A stretch of DNA of 35,736 bases, from the NCBI GenBank assembly GCA_947482345.1, contig CANKJN010000011.1:1-35736 (forward strand). The letters run 5' to 3'. The position numbers and the translations under genes were made by a program. The DNA is from Spartobacteria bacterium. Lineage in GTDB: Bacteria; Verrucomicrobiota; Verrucomicrobiia; Chthoniobacterales; UBA6821. Positions 23,884 through 32,322 of the stretch are shown here, in pieces. Below the pieces are notes generated by a model. That model was not told the origin of the DNA. It did no database searches and saw only the letters and a list, made by a program, of their open reading frames with translations. The number at the start of each line of letters is the position of its first letter. The stretch's first letter is position 1.

Positions 23884-23899
23884 AAGGTACCATTTTACT
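23871..23899 (+). promoter_or_regulatory. Sigma70-like promoter for the Pro/Ala-rich gene
   Basis: A perfect -35 TTGACA (23871-23876), a 17-base spacer, and a -10 TTTACT (23894-23899; 4 of 6 to TATAAT). Transcription would start near 23906, just ahead of the GTG at 23924, which supports that start over the GTG at 23867 lying inside the promoter. Confidence 0.6.
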
Positions 23900-23923
23900 T
23901 CCTATTCATTTTTTCCAACCATC

Positions 23924-24910
23924 GTGAGCGAAACTCCCTCCACTTCTCCCGCTTCCCCCAGTCCCTCCGGGACTCCTTCTCCAAATCCCGGTGCTCCGGT
24001 GAAACTTCCCCCCCTGAAGTTGCCGCCCAAGCCGGTTCCAGCAGCTGGTACAGCTGCAGGAACTTCATCGGGATCGCCTGCACCGCTCAAGCCATTCATG
24101 CCGCAGATGCCTTCTGGCACGTCGCCCGCCGTAGCTCCTGCAACCGCGGCTCCCAAGCCCCCCGGCGGACCTGCAGCGCCGTCCGCGCCTGCGCCACTGA
24201 AGTCACCGACTGTAGTGTCACCAAGCGGCTTGAAACCACCCGGCACGCCTCCGGTTTCCCCGGCATCCACTCCGGCTCCTCTCAAGCCCCCCGGAGCTGT
24301 TCCTGCCCCGGCCTCGGTTTCTGCACCTAAAGCCCCGGCGCCAGCTGGCGGCATGCCTCCGGTTTCCCCGGCATCCACTCCGGCTCCTCTCAAGCCCCTC
24401 GGAGCTGTTCCTGCCCCGGCCTCGGTTTTTGCACCTAAAGCCCCGGCACCAGCTGGCGGCATGCCTCCGGTTTCTCCGGCATCCACTCCGGCTCCTCTCA
24501 AGCCCCCCGGAGCTGTTCCTGCTCCGGCCTCGGTTTCTGCACCTAAAGCCCCGGTGCCAGCGGGCGGCACGCCTCCGGTTTCCCCGGCATCCACTCCGGC
24601 TCCTCTCAAGCCGCAACCGCTCGCCGAGAGTGCTCCGGCAAAGCCGATGCCTCAAGCCACCATCAAGCTTCAGCCCTCGCCTGCGCCTGCTGCTGCACGT
24701 AAGCCCGCCGTTGCGGCTACCGAGGCTTCCGCCGAAGGGAAAAAGGATTCCTCGGTGCCGGCCCCCAAGAATGTCGAATCCAAGCCTGCCAACTTGGGTG
24801 AGGTGGAGGAGGCCGTTCCAGCCGGGTCCGTTCCTCTTCCTTTCCTCATTGCCGCCGCAGTGCTCGCTATGATTGCCTTTGGTGTCCAGCTTTGGACATT
24901 CCTTTCCTGA
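23924..24910 (+). CDS. Pro/Ala-rich tail-anchored repeat protein
   Basis: A 328-residue protein with no recognised domain. Most of it is Pro, Ala, Ser and Lys, including three near-identical 36-residue repeats plus a partial fourth (PPVSPASTPAPLKPPGAVPA...APAGG). A single membrane segment lies at the very C-terminus (about 303-324), followed by three to four residues, so the protein would be anchored by its tail with a long extended arm, probably on the cytoplasmic side because no signal peptide is present. The start is GTG at 23924, preferred because of the promoter just before it. Codons differ little between repeats, consistent with recent duplication. It lies 30 bases before thioredoxin. 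Function unknown; a tether or spacer is a guess. Confidence 0.7.
   Translation: MSETPSTSPASPSPSGTPSPNPGAPVKLPPLKLPPKPVPAAGTAAGTSSGSPAPLKPFMPQMPSGTSPAVAPATAAPKPPGGPAAPSAPAPLKSPTVVSPSGLKPPGTPPVSPASTPAPLKPPGAVPAPASVSAPKAPAPAGGMPPVSPASTPAPLKPLGAVPAPASVFAPKAPAPAGGMPPVSPASTPAPLKPPGAVPAPASVSAPKAPVPAGGTPPVSPASTPAPLKPQPLAESAPAKPMPQATIKLQPSPAPAAARKPAVAATEASAEGKKDSSVPAPKNVESKPANLGEVEEAVPAGSVPLPFLIAAAVLAMIAFGVQLWTFLS
24248..24613 (+). repeat. 108-bp in-frame tandem repeats (3.4 copies)
   Basis: Units start at 24248, 24356 and 24464, with a partial unit of about 42 bases at 24572. The DNA is nearly identical between copies, with scattered single differences, and keeps the reading frame. It should be prone to copy-number change by slippage or recombination and may be collapsed in short-read assemblies. 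Confidence 0.85.
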
Positions 24911-24940
24911 TCAATAGAAACCACAAACCCATCCCATACC

Positions 24941-25264
24941 ATGGCCTCCGAGCACGTCCTTGAACTGAACGATTCCAATTTCGACTCCACCGTCGCCTCC
25001 TCGCCGGCCCTGCTGGTCGATTTCTGGGCGCCATGGTGTGGTCCCTGCCGCATGATCGCACCCGTGATCGAGGAGCTTGGCAAGGAACTGGCAGGCAAGG
25101 TCACCGTGGCCAAGGTGAATGTCGACGAGGCTCCCAACGTCTCGGGCGCCCAGCGCGTGACCGCGATTCCCACCCTGATGATTTTTAAGAACGGAGCGCT
25201 CGTGGAACGGATGACCGGCCTTGCCTCCAAGGCGGCTCTTCTCGAGAAACTCCAGGCGCTCTAA
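24941..25264 (+). CDS. trxA: Thioredoxin
   Basis: A 107-residue cytoplasmic thioredoxin with the full fold: VDFWAPWCGPC, redox cysteines C33 and C36, an Asp in the VDFWA strand, and the cis-proline in AIPTLMIF. No signal peptide. Length and motifs match classic TrxA. It sits 30 bases after the Pro/Ala-rich gene and 45 to 51 bases before agmatine deiminase, all on the plus strand. Confidence 0.96.
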   Translation: MASEHVLELNDSNFDSTVASSPALLVDFWAPWCGPCRMIAPVIEELGKELAGKVTVAKVNVDEAPNVSGAQRVTAIPTLMIFKNGALVERMTGLASKAALLEKLQAL

Positions 25265-25315
25265 GCAAGAGTTGCGCTTGCAGGGCGAGTCATCTTTCTA
25301 ATTGAGTCATTGGCT

Positions 25316-26365
25316 GTGACGGCTGCTGCCGAGACCCCTCGTGCCTTGGGCTATACCATGCCCGCGGAGTGGGAGAGGCATGAGGCGACATGGATTTCCT
25401 GGCCTCATGCGGGGGGACAGAGTTTTCCCGACAGCTATGACCGTGTCGTGCCGACGTTGGTCCGGATGGCGACTGCTCTTGCCGAGTCCGAGATTCTCAG
25501 GGTGAATATCTCCTCGCTTGATCAGGAGAGGGAAGTGAGGGGACTGCTCTCCAAGGCGGCTCCCATGGAGCGCGTCGAGTTTCACCACAATCCCACCAAC
25601 GAGCCATGGTGCCGCGACCATGGTCCGATTTTTGTGAAGAGAAGCGGGGCTCCCTCGCTGGCCGTGAATGACTTCGGCTACAATGCATGGGGAGGGAAGT
25701 ACCCTCCCTTTGACGACGATGATGTCGTCCCTACCAGGATAGCCCGCCATCTTGGTCTGCCGCTTTTCGAGCCTCCTTTCATCCTGGAGGGAGGATCCAT
25801 TGATCCCAACGGGGCAGGAACCCTCCTCACCACAGAGTCGTGCCTGCTTCATCCGAACCGCAACCCCTCCATGACCCGGGAGCGGATCGAGGAGGGGCTA
25901 CGCGATTATCTCGGAGTTGAGCAGATCCTCTGGTTGGGTGACGGCATCGAGGGCGATGACACGGATGGCCATGTCGATGACATCACGCGCTTCGTGTCGC
26001 GTGACACGGTGGTCACCGTGGTGGAACCCCATCAAGGCGACCCAAACCATGTCCCCCTTTCGGAGAATCTCGAGCGGCTCAGGGAGATGGGCCTTTCCGA
26101 CGGCACTCCCCTGAATGTTCTGGAGATGCCGATGCCTCCCCGGATCGAGCGTGAGGGAATGCGCCTTCCTGCCAGCCATGCGAATTTCTACATCGCCAAC
26201 GAATCCGTCCTGATGCCCGCCTTCGGGGGCGATTCCGACGCTGTTGCCGCGGATCTTCTGGCCGGGTTATTCCCCTCCCGGATGATCCGTCCCATCGATT
26301 GCAGGGAGCTGATCTGGGGCCTCGGGGCCTTCCATTGCCTGACGCAGCAGCAACCGGTTCCCTGA
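25316..26365 (+). CDS. aguA: Agmatine deiminase
   Basis: About 349 residues of the peptidylarginine/agmatine deiminase family, which turns agmatine into N-carbamoylputrescine and ammonia. Visible motifs in order: MPAEWERHEATWISWP, NEPWCRDHGPIF, LEGGSID, GDDTDGHVDD with the catalytic histidine, LPASHANFYIAN, and the catalytic cysteine in FHCLTQQQP nine residues from the end. The usual GGGNIHC context is altered to GLGAFHC, but key residues remain. No ATG fits the N-terminus: TTG 25310 and GTG 25316 are both possible, and ATG 25358 would cut at the first conserved motif. I use the GTG. A carbamoylputrescine amidase gene is not adjacent. Confidence 0.92.
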   Translation: MTAAAETPRALGYTMPAEWERHEATWISWPHAGGQSFPDSYDRVVPTLVRMATALAESEILRVNISSLDQEREVRGLLSKAAPMERVEFHHNPTNEPWCRDHGPIFVKRSGAPSLAVNDFGYNAWGGKYPPFDDDDVVPTRIARHLGLPLFEPPFILEGGSIDPNGAGTLLTTESCLLHPNRNPSMTRERIEEGLRDYLGVEQILWLGDGIEGDDTDGHVDDITRFVSRDTVVTVVEPHQGDPNHVPLSENLERLREMGLSDGTPLNVLEMPMPPRIEREGMRLPASHANFYIANESVLMPAFGGDSDAVAADLLAGLFPSRMIRPIDCRELIWGLGAFHCLTQQQPVP

Positions 26366-26469
26366 ATCTTGCTGAACGCGTCGTGCCATGCCGGCTTCCG
26401 CGTCGTTTTTGAAACCTCTGCAGGCTTGCCAAAGAGACCTCCGGAAGGTGTGCTGTTGAGCTGAATTTT

Positions 26470-28443
26470 ATGAACACCCAAATCCTCCAACTAGCTGCCC
26501 GCGATGCTCGCGGTCTGGCCATTGACGCCGTCACCGCCTGCAAGTCGGGCCATCTTGGTCTTCCGCTCGGATCCGCTGACATTGGCGCCGTCCTCTTCGG
26601 TGAGGTTCTTCAAATCGATCCGGCCAACCCCCGCTGGATCAACCGCGACCGCTTCATTCTCTCCGCCGGTCACGGGAGCATGTTCCTCTATTCATGGCTC
26701 CATCTGGCCGGCTTTGATCTACCGCTCGACCAGCTCAAGAAGTTCCGTCAGCTCCACAGCATCACTCCGGGTCATCCCGAGTTCCACGAGACTCCCGGGG
26801 TCGAGGCAACGACCGGCCCCCTTGGCCAGGGCGTGGCCAACGGCGTCGGTATCGCCATGTCTCAGAAGATGGCGGCCGCGCGCTTCAACACTCCCAAGCA
26901 CACCATCTTCAACAACCATGTCGTCGTCCTCTGCGGAGATGGTTGCCTTCAGGAAGGTGTTTCCGGCGAGGCCTCCTCGCTTGCCGGTCACCTCGGTCTG
27001 GACAACCTGATCCTTTTCTTCGACGCGAACAACGTCACCCTCGACGCCATGCTCAATGTGAGCCAGAGCGAGGATGTGGCCGCCCGCTACAAGGCATACG
27101 GCTGGGACGTCCAGGAGATCGACGGCCACGACATGGGCTCCATCCTCGCCGCCTACAACCATGCCAAGACCACCAAGGGTAAGCCGCACATGATCATGTG
27201 CCGCACCATGATCGGCAAGGGCATCCCTCAGGTCGAGGGCACCAACAAGGCACACGGCGAGGCGGGCGTGAAGTTCTCCGACGAGGCCCGCAAGGGACTC
27301 GGTCTTCCCGAGGAGAAGTTCTTCATTTCCCCCGAAGTCACCGCCTACTTTGCCGACCTCAAGGTGAAGCGCGCCACGGCCCACGCTTCATGGCAAAAGG
27401 AGTATGCCGCATGGCGTTCCGCCAATGAGGAGTTGGCGGCCCTCCTCGACACCGGTGTCGAGCAGAAGGTTCCCGATCTCCTGGCCGCAATCCCTCACTT
27501 CAAGCCCGAGGATGTCATCGCCACCCGCAAGGCCGGAAGCATCGCCCTCCAACCGATCGCCAAGGCAATGCCACTGCTCGTTAGCGGAAGCGCCGACCTC
27601 TTCGGTTCCACTCTCAACTACATCGAGGGGGGAGGTGACTTCACCCGGGAGAACAACGAGGGCAGGAACGTCCACTTCGGCATCCGCGAGCACGCCATGT
27701 GCGCGATCATGAACGGCTACGCCTATGACGGAATCTTCCGCATTGCCGGCGCCACCTTCCTGGTCTTCAGCGACTATGGCCGACCCTCCATCCGCGTCGC
27801 GTCTCTCTCGAAGCTCCCGACACTCTATATCTTCACCCATGACTCCGTCGCAGTCGGCGAGGATGGTCCGACCCACGAGCCTGTGGAGACCGTTGCCGCC
27901 CTCCGCGCGATTCCCGGTCTGGACGTCATCCGCCCCGCCGACCCCGAGGAGACCGCCGGTGCATTCGCCGCGGGTCTCGAGCGTACCGACGGGCCCACAC
28001 TGCTCTCCCTCTGCCGCCAGAATGTCCCGAATCTTAGCGAGATTCCCGTGGATGTCCGCCGCAAGGGTGTCTTCAAGGGTGCTTACATCGCCCGCAAGGA
28101 GACCTCGGCTCTCGAGTTCATCATTCTGGCCAGCGGGAGCGAGTTGAGCGTCGCTTTGGATGCAGCCAAGCAGCTTGGTGCCGGAGCCCGTGTGGTTTCC
28201 GTCCCCTGCATGGAGCGTTTTGACCGTCAGGATGCCGCCTACCGCGAGGAGGTTCTTCCCTCCAAGTGCCGCAAGCGCGTTTCCATTGAGGCCGGAATCT
28301 CCGAGCCTTGGTTCCGCTTTGTCGGACTGGATGGCAAGACCGTTGCGATCGACCGCTTCGGTCTTAGCGCCCCTGGTGCCACTGTCCTCAAGGAACTCGG
28401 CATGACTGCCGAGAACGTGCTTTCCGCCGCCAAGTCGCTCTAA
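26470..28443 (+). CDS. tkt: Transketolase
   Basis: A 657-residue thiamine-diphosphate enzyme of the pentose phosphate pathway that moves two-carbon units between sugar phosphates. The ThDP/metal motif [13 protein letters not shown]...FFDANN is present, with the early [10 protein letters not shown] segment (SGHPG in most members), [18 protein letters not shown] and the pyrimidine-domain FGIREHAM. Length is normal. Codon use is strongly biased to C-ending codons, which suggests high expression and explains long spurious frames on the opposite strand. A strong terminator follows 17 bases after the stop. Confidence 0.97.
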   Translation: MNTQILQLAARDARGLAIDAVTACKSGHLGLPLGSADIGAVLFGEVLQIDPANPRWINRDRFILSAGHGSMFLYSWLHLAGFDLPLDQLKKFRQLHSITPGHPEFHETPGVEATTGPLGQGVANGVGIAMSQKMAAARFNTPKHTIFNNHVVVLCGDGCLQEGVSGEASSLAGHLGLDNLILFFDANNVTLDAMLNVSQSEDVAARYKAYGWDVQEIDGHDMGSILAAYNHAKTTKGKPHMIMCRTMIGKGIPQVEGTNKAHGEAGVKFSDEARKGLGLPEEKFFISPEVTAYFADLKVKRATAHASWQKEYAAWRSANEELAALLDTGVEQKVPDLLAAIPHFKPEDVIATRKAGSIALQPIAKAMPLLVSGSADLFGSTLNYIEGGGDFTRENNEGRNVHFGIREHAMCAIMNGYAYDGIFRIAGATFLVFSDYGRPSIRVASLSKLPTLYIFTHDSVAVGEDGPTHEPVETVAALRAIPGLDVIRPADPEETAGAFAAGLERTDGPTLLSLCRQNVPNLSEIPVDVRRKGVFKGAYIARKETSALEFIILASGSELSVALDAAKQLGAGARVVSVPCMERFDRQDAAYREEVLPSKCRKRVSIEAGISEPWFRFVGLDGKTVAIDRFGLSAPGATVLKELGMTAENVLSAAKSL

Positions 28444-28460
28444 TCCAGCACCATACTTCC

Positions 28461-28494
28461 AAAAGCCCCCATGGAGCGATCCATGGGGGCTTTT
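28461..28494 (+). terminator. Rho-independent terminator after transketolase
   Basis: A perfect 14-base stem (AAAAGCCCCCATGG against CCATGGGGGCTTTT) with a six-base loop AGCGAT and a run of T's through 28496. It is the only textbook terminator I find in the window. Confidence 0.95.
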
Positions 28495-28597
28495 TTGTGA
28501 ATGGGAAAAATGACAATAATCAGGAACCAAGCCGTAACGGATGCTAAGCAACGGCCGGGCACCCAAGACAGGAATGGAGACGAATGGAATATTTTTA

Positions 28598-28751
28598 ACA
28601 GGGATGAAGGGGGTAAAGGGGATTCTCAACACCAAGTCCTTGTTCGCATGGATGACCCGAGTGAGTCCAAAGCCGTCCGCACCAAGGTTCTGCCCGGCGC
28701 AAACTTCTGCCATGCCATGCATTCCATCTCCTTCATCCCTTTCATCCCTGT
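28598..28751. repeat. Inverted ACAGGGATGAAGG word repeats
   Basis: ACAGGGATGAAGGGGGTAAA at 28598-28617 is matched in inverted orientation by 28732-28751, whose complement begins ACAGGGATGAAAGGGATGAA. Each arm is itself a two-fold repeat of a GGGATGAA-like word. The interior has no recognisable gene. Confidence 0.55.
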
Positions 28752-28764
28752 GCCTAATCTTTTA

Positions 28765-28789
28765 TCTGCGTCTTGGCGCTCTGCGGGAC
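28765..28789 (-). repeat. Degenerate GCAGAGGCGC-type repeat, copy 4
   Basis: On the minus strand it begins TCCCGCAGAGCGCC and continues AAGACGCAGA, clearly related to the three copies around the GxxExxY gene but with a deletion and substitutions. No GxxExxY gene is present here. Confidence 0.55.
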
Positions 28790-28879
28790 AAATCTCATAT
28801 CCACCCATTGAAAAAAGCGAAGAACCCATTCCTGATTTCCTGAGTTCCACATTAATCAATCAGGCATTACTCTTCCCCT

Positions 28880-29818
28880 GTGTTATCATCCGATTGGTTT
28901 CAGTTCAGCTTGCCTGATTTCCAGTATGCCTTCCTGAGCATCCTGCTGGAGGGGATTCCCTTCCTGCTTGGTGGAGCCATCCTCTCGGGGATTCTCGAGG
29001 AGTATCTCCCGCAGTCGCTCATGACGCGTCTTCTGCCCCGTAATCCCCGCACGGCCGTTCTGGTAAGCGGCCTTCTCGGGGTGATCTTTCCAGTCTGCGA
29101 GTGCGGCATTGTTCCCGTGGTGCGGCGCCTTCTCCGCAAGGGGCTCCCGGTTTCCTGCGGTGTCACCTATATGCTGGCGGCCCCGATCGTGAATCCGTTG
29201 GTGATTCTGAGCACACTGGCGGCCTTTCGCGGTCAGGGTGCGGTCGAGATGACGCTATTCCGTTTTGGCTTGGGCCTCTCGATTGCCGTCTTGGCCGGAT
29301 GGGTTGTTGGTTTTTTCGCCCCTTTCTCGATCCTGCGTCCCGGGCTTCTCGGACCCCATGGGAGTGGTGCGGATCATCCTCATCATCATGCCCCGTCCCG
29401 CGGTCTCATGGACCGTCTCGGGAATGTCGCGACGGTTGCCTCCCGTGATTTTCTCGATGTCTCCGTCTACTTTGTCATCGGTGCCGCCGCCGCATCGCTC
29501 TTCAGCACGGCCGTCAATCAGGAGATCATCCTTCCCCTTGCGGCCAATCCCCCTCTCGCCATCGCCTCACTGATGGCACTTGCCTCGGTCCTTTCGGTCT
29601 GCAGCACGACAGATGCCTTCATTGCCGCGACCCTGACCACCTTTCCGATGGCTGCCAAACTGGCCTTCCTGGTCTTTGGTCCCATGTTTGATTTCAAACT
29701 TCTCTTCCTTTACGGGGCGGCCTTCTCGAAGCGGTTCATTCTCCTGCTCGGTGCGGGCCTCTTCTTGGTGATCGGTCTTCTCTGCTGGCGCCTTGCCGCG
29801 CTGAACCTTGCCTGGTGA
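28880..29818 (+). CDS. YcgR/YraQ-family permease (DUF318, COG0701)
   Basis: A 312-residue polytopic inner-membrane protein with about eight membrane segments. The family signatures are present: FPVCECGIVPVVRRLLRKGLP near 70-90, MLAAPIVNP near 98-106 and VCSTTDAFIAA near 243-253. A cytoplasmic or periplasmic loop near 160-170 carries GADHPHHHAPS, a small metal-binding-like cluster. Family members are linked to export or handling of metal/metalloid species (ArsP is a relative), but the substrate here is unknown. The start is a GTG; no internal ATG suits. The stop overlaps the next gene's ATG by one base (TGATG). Confidence 0.87.
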   Translation: MLSSDWFQFSLPDFQYAFLSILLEGIPFLLGGAILSGILEEYLPQSLMTRLLPRNPRTAVLVSGLLGVIFPVCECGIVPVVRRLLRKGLPVSCGVTYMLAAPIVNPLVILSTLAAFRGQGAVEMTLFRFGLGLSIAVLAGWVVGFFAPFSILRPGLLGPHGSGADHPHHHAPSRGLMDRLGNVATVASRDFLDVSVYFVIGAAAASLFSTAVNQEIILPLAANPPLAIASLMALASVLSVCSTTDAFIAATLTTFPMAAKLAFLVFGPMFDFKLLFLYGAAFSKRFILLLGAGLFLVIGLLCWRLAALNLAW

Positions 29819-30660
29819 TGAAGCTATCCTCCTCTCTCTCGTCATTCAGGGATGCTTTCCTCCTGATGCTTTGGGGAATCTTCCTCCTCTGGCTTTCCTG
29901 GAAGGGGCAACTCACCATCTACCTCCATCCCTCGCTCCAGCCCTACACGACGGCTTCCGGAGTTCTTCTTCTGATTCTTGCACTTTTTGTCTTCCGGGAT
30001 GCCTTCCTTCGTTCGGGTGATCATCACGTCTGCTGCCATGATCATTCCCATGAAAATGGTCACGATCACCATCCTGTTCACGAGGATCATCACCATGATG
30101 GGGAGAAGCCCTCCGCTGCCCTCCTTCTCTTCAAGACGATCCTGCTCCTTCTGCCGCTCGGGATGATCGTGACAGGTCAGGGAACCGCCTTCACGATGAC
30201 GACTGTTCTGAACCGTGGAGTTGTCGATGACCTGCGGAAGCTTCCCTCGGCGAATGTTTCGGAAGCGCCGACTCTCGCCGAAACCGCCCCCTCTTCCTCC
30301 TCCGGACCGATGCCGGTCCAGATCATCGACATGCTCTATGCGATCCAGATGCCATCTTACAGGGAAGAGTTCGAGGGGAAAGAAGTCGAATTGACCGGTC
30401 AGGTGGTTCCGATGACCACCGGAAATCCCAAGGGAGACCGTTTTCAGGTGATCCGGATGTTCATCACCTGCTGCGCCGCCGATGCCAAGCCCGTGGGCGT
30501 CACCGTGCAGTATCCCAAACCGCTCAAGGTGCCCGAGATGAGCTGGGTGAAGATCATTGGCAAGCCGACATTCCCCATGGAGGGAGGACGCCATACCGCG
30601 GTGCTGGAAGCCTCCGCTGTCGAACCATGCGAAGCCCCATCAGAACCCTTTGTCTACTAG
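29818..30660 (+). CDS. YcgQ-like (TIGR03943/DUF1980) membrane protein, His-rich
   Basis: A 280-residue protein with membrane segments near 14-30, 45-60 and 100-120. Between the second and third lies a remarkable His-rich stretch (about 67-96) with 12 or so histidines plus a Cys pair, such as HHVCCHDHSHENGHDHH, a likely metal-binding site. The C-terminal domain (about 170-270) carries GKEVELTGQV and RMFITCCAADAKPVGV, which are family features. In Bacillus the homologues YcgQ and YcgR are encoded together, and here the permease gene overlaps this one by one base (TGATG), so they are presumably partners. The transported species is not known. Confidence 0.85.
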   Translation: MKLSSSLSSFRDAFLLMLWGIFLLWLSWKGQLTIYLHPSLQPYTTASGVLLLILALFVFRDAFLRSGDHHVCCHDHSHENGHDHHPVHEDHHHDGEKPSAALLLFKTILLLLPLGMIVTGQGTAFTMTTVLNRGVVDDLRKLPSANVSEAPTLAETAPSSSSGPMPVQIIDMLYAIQMPSYREEFEGKEVELTGQVVPMTTGNPKGDRFQVIRMFITCCAADAKPVGVTVQYPKPLKVPEMSWVKIIGKPTFPMEGGRHTAVLEASAVEPCEAPSEPFVY

Positions 30661-31748
30661 CACTGCTTCTCCCCGGTAGCCTTGTCGCCGCAGAGAGTCC
30701 TCATGCCATGGAATGGCGTGCCGCGGAACCGGGTTGGAAGTACGTTTTTCCCCGAGATCATGGACCGCACCGGGAGTTCAAGACGGAGTGGTGGTATGCC
30801 ACGGGAACCCTTGCTGACGATCAGGGAAGGGAGTTTGGATTCCAACTCACGTTTTTCCGTCAGGGGATCCGTCCGGGGGAAAAGAGCCAGGGATCCTCAC
30901 GCTTCCGGGTGACGGAACTCCCCTTCGCTCACTTTGCATTCACGGATTGCTCCGCCAAAACATTCCGCCATTTCCAACGCTCCTCCCGCGGATCCTTCGG
31001 TGAAGCCGGATTTTCGATTCCAACCGGGAAAGAGTCCCGGATGGCATGGATGGAGGATTGGGAGATCATGAGGATCGGGCCGGATCGTTATCGCCTCAAG
31101 GCATCCGATGCAGGTCGCGCGGTTGATCTGACGCTGGTGCAGGAGAGGGAACCGATGGTTCATGGCGAGAAGGGCATCAGTCCCAAGTCCTCCAAGCCGG
31201 GACACGCCTCCCACTACTATTCCCTGACCCGCCTCAAGGCATCCGGTACGGTAACGATCGATGGGAAAAGCCGGTCGGTCAGCGGTCTTGTTTGGTTTGA
31301 TCACGAGTGGGCCACCAACTCCCTTGACCCCGGGGAGGCAGGATGGGATTGGTCCGGGCTACATCTTTCCAACGGGGAGGATCTCATGCTCTTCCGGATC
31401 AGGGACAAGCAGGGCAAGCAGGTCTTTCTTTCAGGATCGATCCGTGATGCGAAGGGATCCGTTTCCGCGATCAAGGATCTCGTCATGACACCCGGTGGAA
31501 CCTGGAAAAGCCCACACACCGGAGGTCTCTATCCGGCAGGATTCGAGATCGCGGTTCCCTCCAGGGCGCTGACCTTGACTATCACACCTCAGCTTGCCGA
31601 TCAGGAGCTTCTTCTTCCCCCGTTCGCTTACTGGGAGGGTGCCGTGAAGGGAGAGGGACGGGTCAACGGCTCTCCCGTCACGTCTTCCGGGTATCTGGAA
31701 CTCACAGGGTATGGAGGAAAGATCCTCGGCCTGAGTCAGGAGAAATAG
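30627..31748 (+). CDS. AttH/CrtC-like lipocalin-fold exported protein
   Basis: A 373-residue protein of the carotenoid 1,2-hydratase / AttH lipocalin-like family (COG5621). A signal peptide covers 1-21 (LLALLLPGSLVAAES). Signatures: FKTEWWYATGTL, SHYYSLTRLKASG, GLVWFDHEWATN and the end motif YWEGAV...GYLELTGYGG. No carotenoid genes are nearby, so CrtC activity should not be assumed; AttH proteins usually accompany an ABC transporter, which is also absent. The ATG overlaps the upstream gene by 34 bases, a sign of tight coupling with the permease pair. The stop lies three bases from the convergent hpt stop. Confidence 0.88.
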   Translation: MRSPIRTLCLLALLLPGSLVAAESPHAMEWRAAEPGWKYVFPRDHGPHREFKTEWWYATGTLADDQGREFGFQLTFFRQGIRPGEKSQGSSRFRVTELPFAHFAFTDCSAKTFRHFQRSSRGSFGEAGFSIPTGKESRMAWMEDWEIMRIGPDRYRLKASDAGRAVDLTLVQEREPMVHGEKGISPKSSKPGHASHYYSLTRLKASGTVTIDGKSRSVSGLVWFDHEWATNSLDPGEAGWDWSGLHLSNGEDLMLFRIRDKQGKQVFLSGSIRDAKGSVSAIKDLVMTPGGTWKSPHTGGLYPAGFEIAVPSRALTLTITPQLADQELLLPPFAYWEGAVKGEGRVNGSPVTSSGYLELTGYGGKILGLSQEK

Positions 31749-31751
31749 GGA

Positions 31752-32276
31752 TCAGTCTTCTTTCAGAACGCGGATATCCGGAAGATTCCTATGCACTCCG
31801 GCAAGATCCAATCCGTAGCCGATGACAAACCTATCCGGAATCTCGAACCCGATGTAGTCGGCGAGAAGGTGTCCGGCTGATTCCTTCCGAAGAAGCACGC
31901 AGGTGCGGACGCTGTCAGCCCCCGCGTCCATCACGATTTTTCGCAGGGTTTCGAGGGTCTTTCCCGTGTCGAGGATGTCATCGATGATCAGGATGCTGCA
32001 GCCCCTGATATCCCCGGGTATCCCCCCGGGGAGTTTCACCGTTCCCGAACTGGTCGTGCCATCTCCGTAGCTGGAGGCCTTGATCGGAATGACCCGCAGG
32101 GGGAGGGGGATCTCACGCATCAGATCGGCCGCGAAGATCATTCCTCCGTCCATGACGGGAACTAGGCAGAGTGAATCGCTTTCCTTGAAATCCGCAGTGA
32201 TCCGGAGACCAAGTTCCCGGATGCGTTCGGCAATGGTTTTCCGACTGAGCAGGATGTCGGATGATGGATCTGTCAT
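31752..32276 (-). CDS. hpt: Hypoxanthine phosphoribosyltransferase
   Basis: A 174-residue purine-salvage enzyme that joins hypoxanthine or guanine to PRPP. The PRPP loop ILIIDDILDTGKTL is at about 95-108, LVPVMDGGMIFAADL lies near the N-terminus, IKASSYGDGT is the flexible loop, and FVIGYGLD is near the C-terminus. Length is normal. It may be transcribed with the unknown upstream gene (46 bases away). It converges with the lipocalin gene with three bases between stops, so no separate terminators fit there. Confidence 0.95.
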   Translation of the reverse strand: MTDPSSDILLSRKTIAERIRELGLRITADFKESDSLCLVPVMDGGMIFAADLMREIPLPLRVIPIKASSYGDGTTSSGTVKLPGGIPGDIRGCSILIIDDILDTGKTLETLRKIVMDAGADSVRTCVLLRKESAGHLLADYIGFEIPDRFVIGYGLDLAGVHRNLPDIRVLKED

Positions 32277-32322
32277 TGCTGGAAATGCGTCACGGACTGA
32301 ATTGAAAATGAAAGCTCCTCAT

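Larger units (their letters stand above)
28501..28879. other. Repeat-filled spacer, no gene
   Basis: Between the transketolase terminator and the permease. A plus-strand frame crosses the region but its sequence is that of the repeats and shows no family. The spacer holds the GGGATGAAGG inverted repeats and a degenerate GCAGAGGCGC-type copy, listed separately, and a CCTGATTTCCTGAG word near 28831. The permease promoter should lie at its right end, but I see no clear -35/-10 pair. Confidence 0.6.

Noticed and set aside
23902-24609. A Gly/Ala-rich 235-codon minus-strand frame opposite the Pro/Ala-rich gene
   Set aside because: It is the complement of the tandem repeats; the plus-strand gene has a promoter and a membrane anchor, whereas this frame has neither.
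24248-24613. Regular repeats considered as a CRISPR array
   Set aside because: Units are 108 bases, contiguous and in frame within a coding sequence, with no unique spacers and no cas genes.
27388-28722. A 444-codon open frame on the minus strand opposite transketolase
   Set aside because: It mirrors the strong C-ending codon bias of tkt, has no family resemblance, and runs through the terminator; it is a shadow frame.
28501-28917. A 138-codon plus-strand frame between transketolase and the permease
   Set aside because: Its DNA is made of intergenic repeats, it starts directly after the terminator, and it overlaps the permease start in another frame.
30627-31748. Carotenoid 1,2-hydratase (crtC) as the specific function
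   Set aside because: No carotenoid genes are nearby, a signal peptide is present, and the motifs are shared by the wider AttH-like family.
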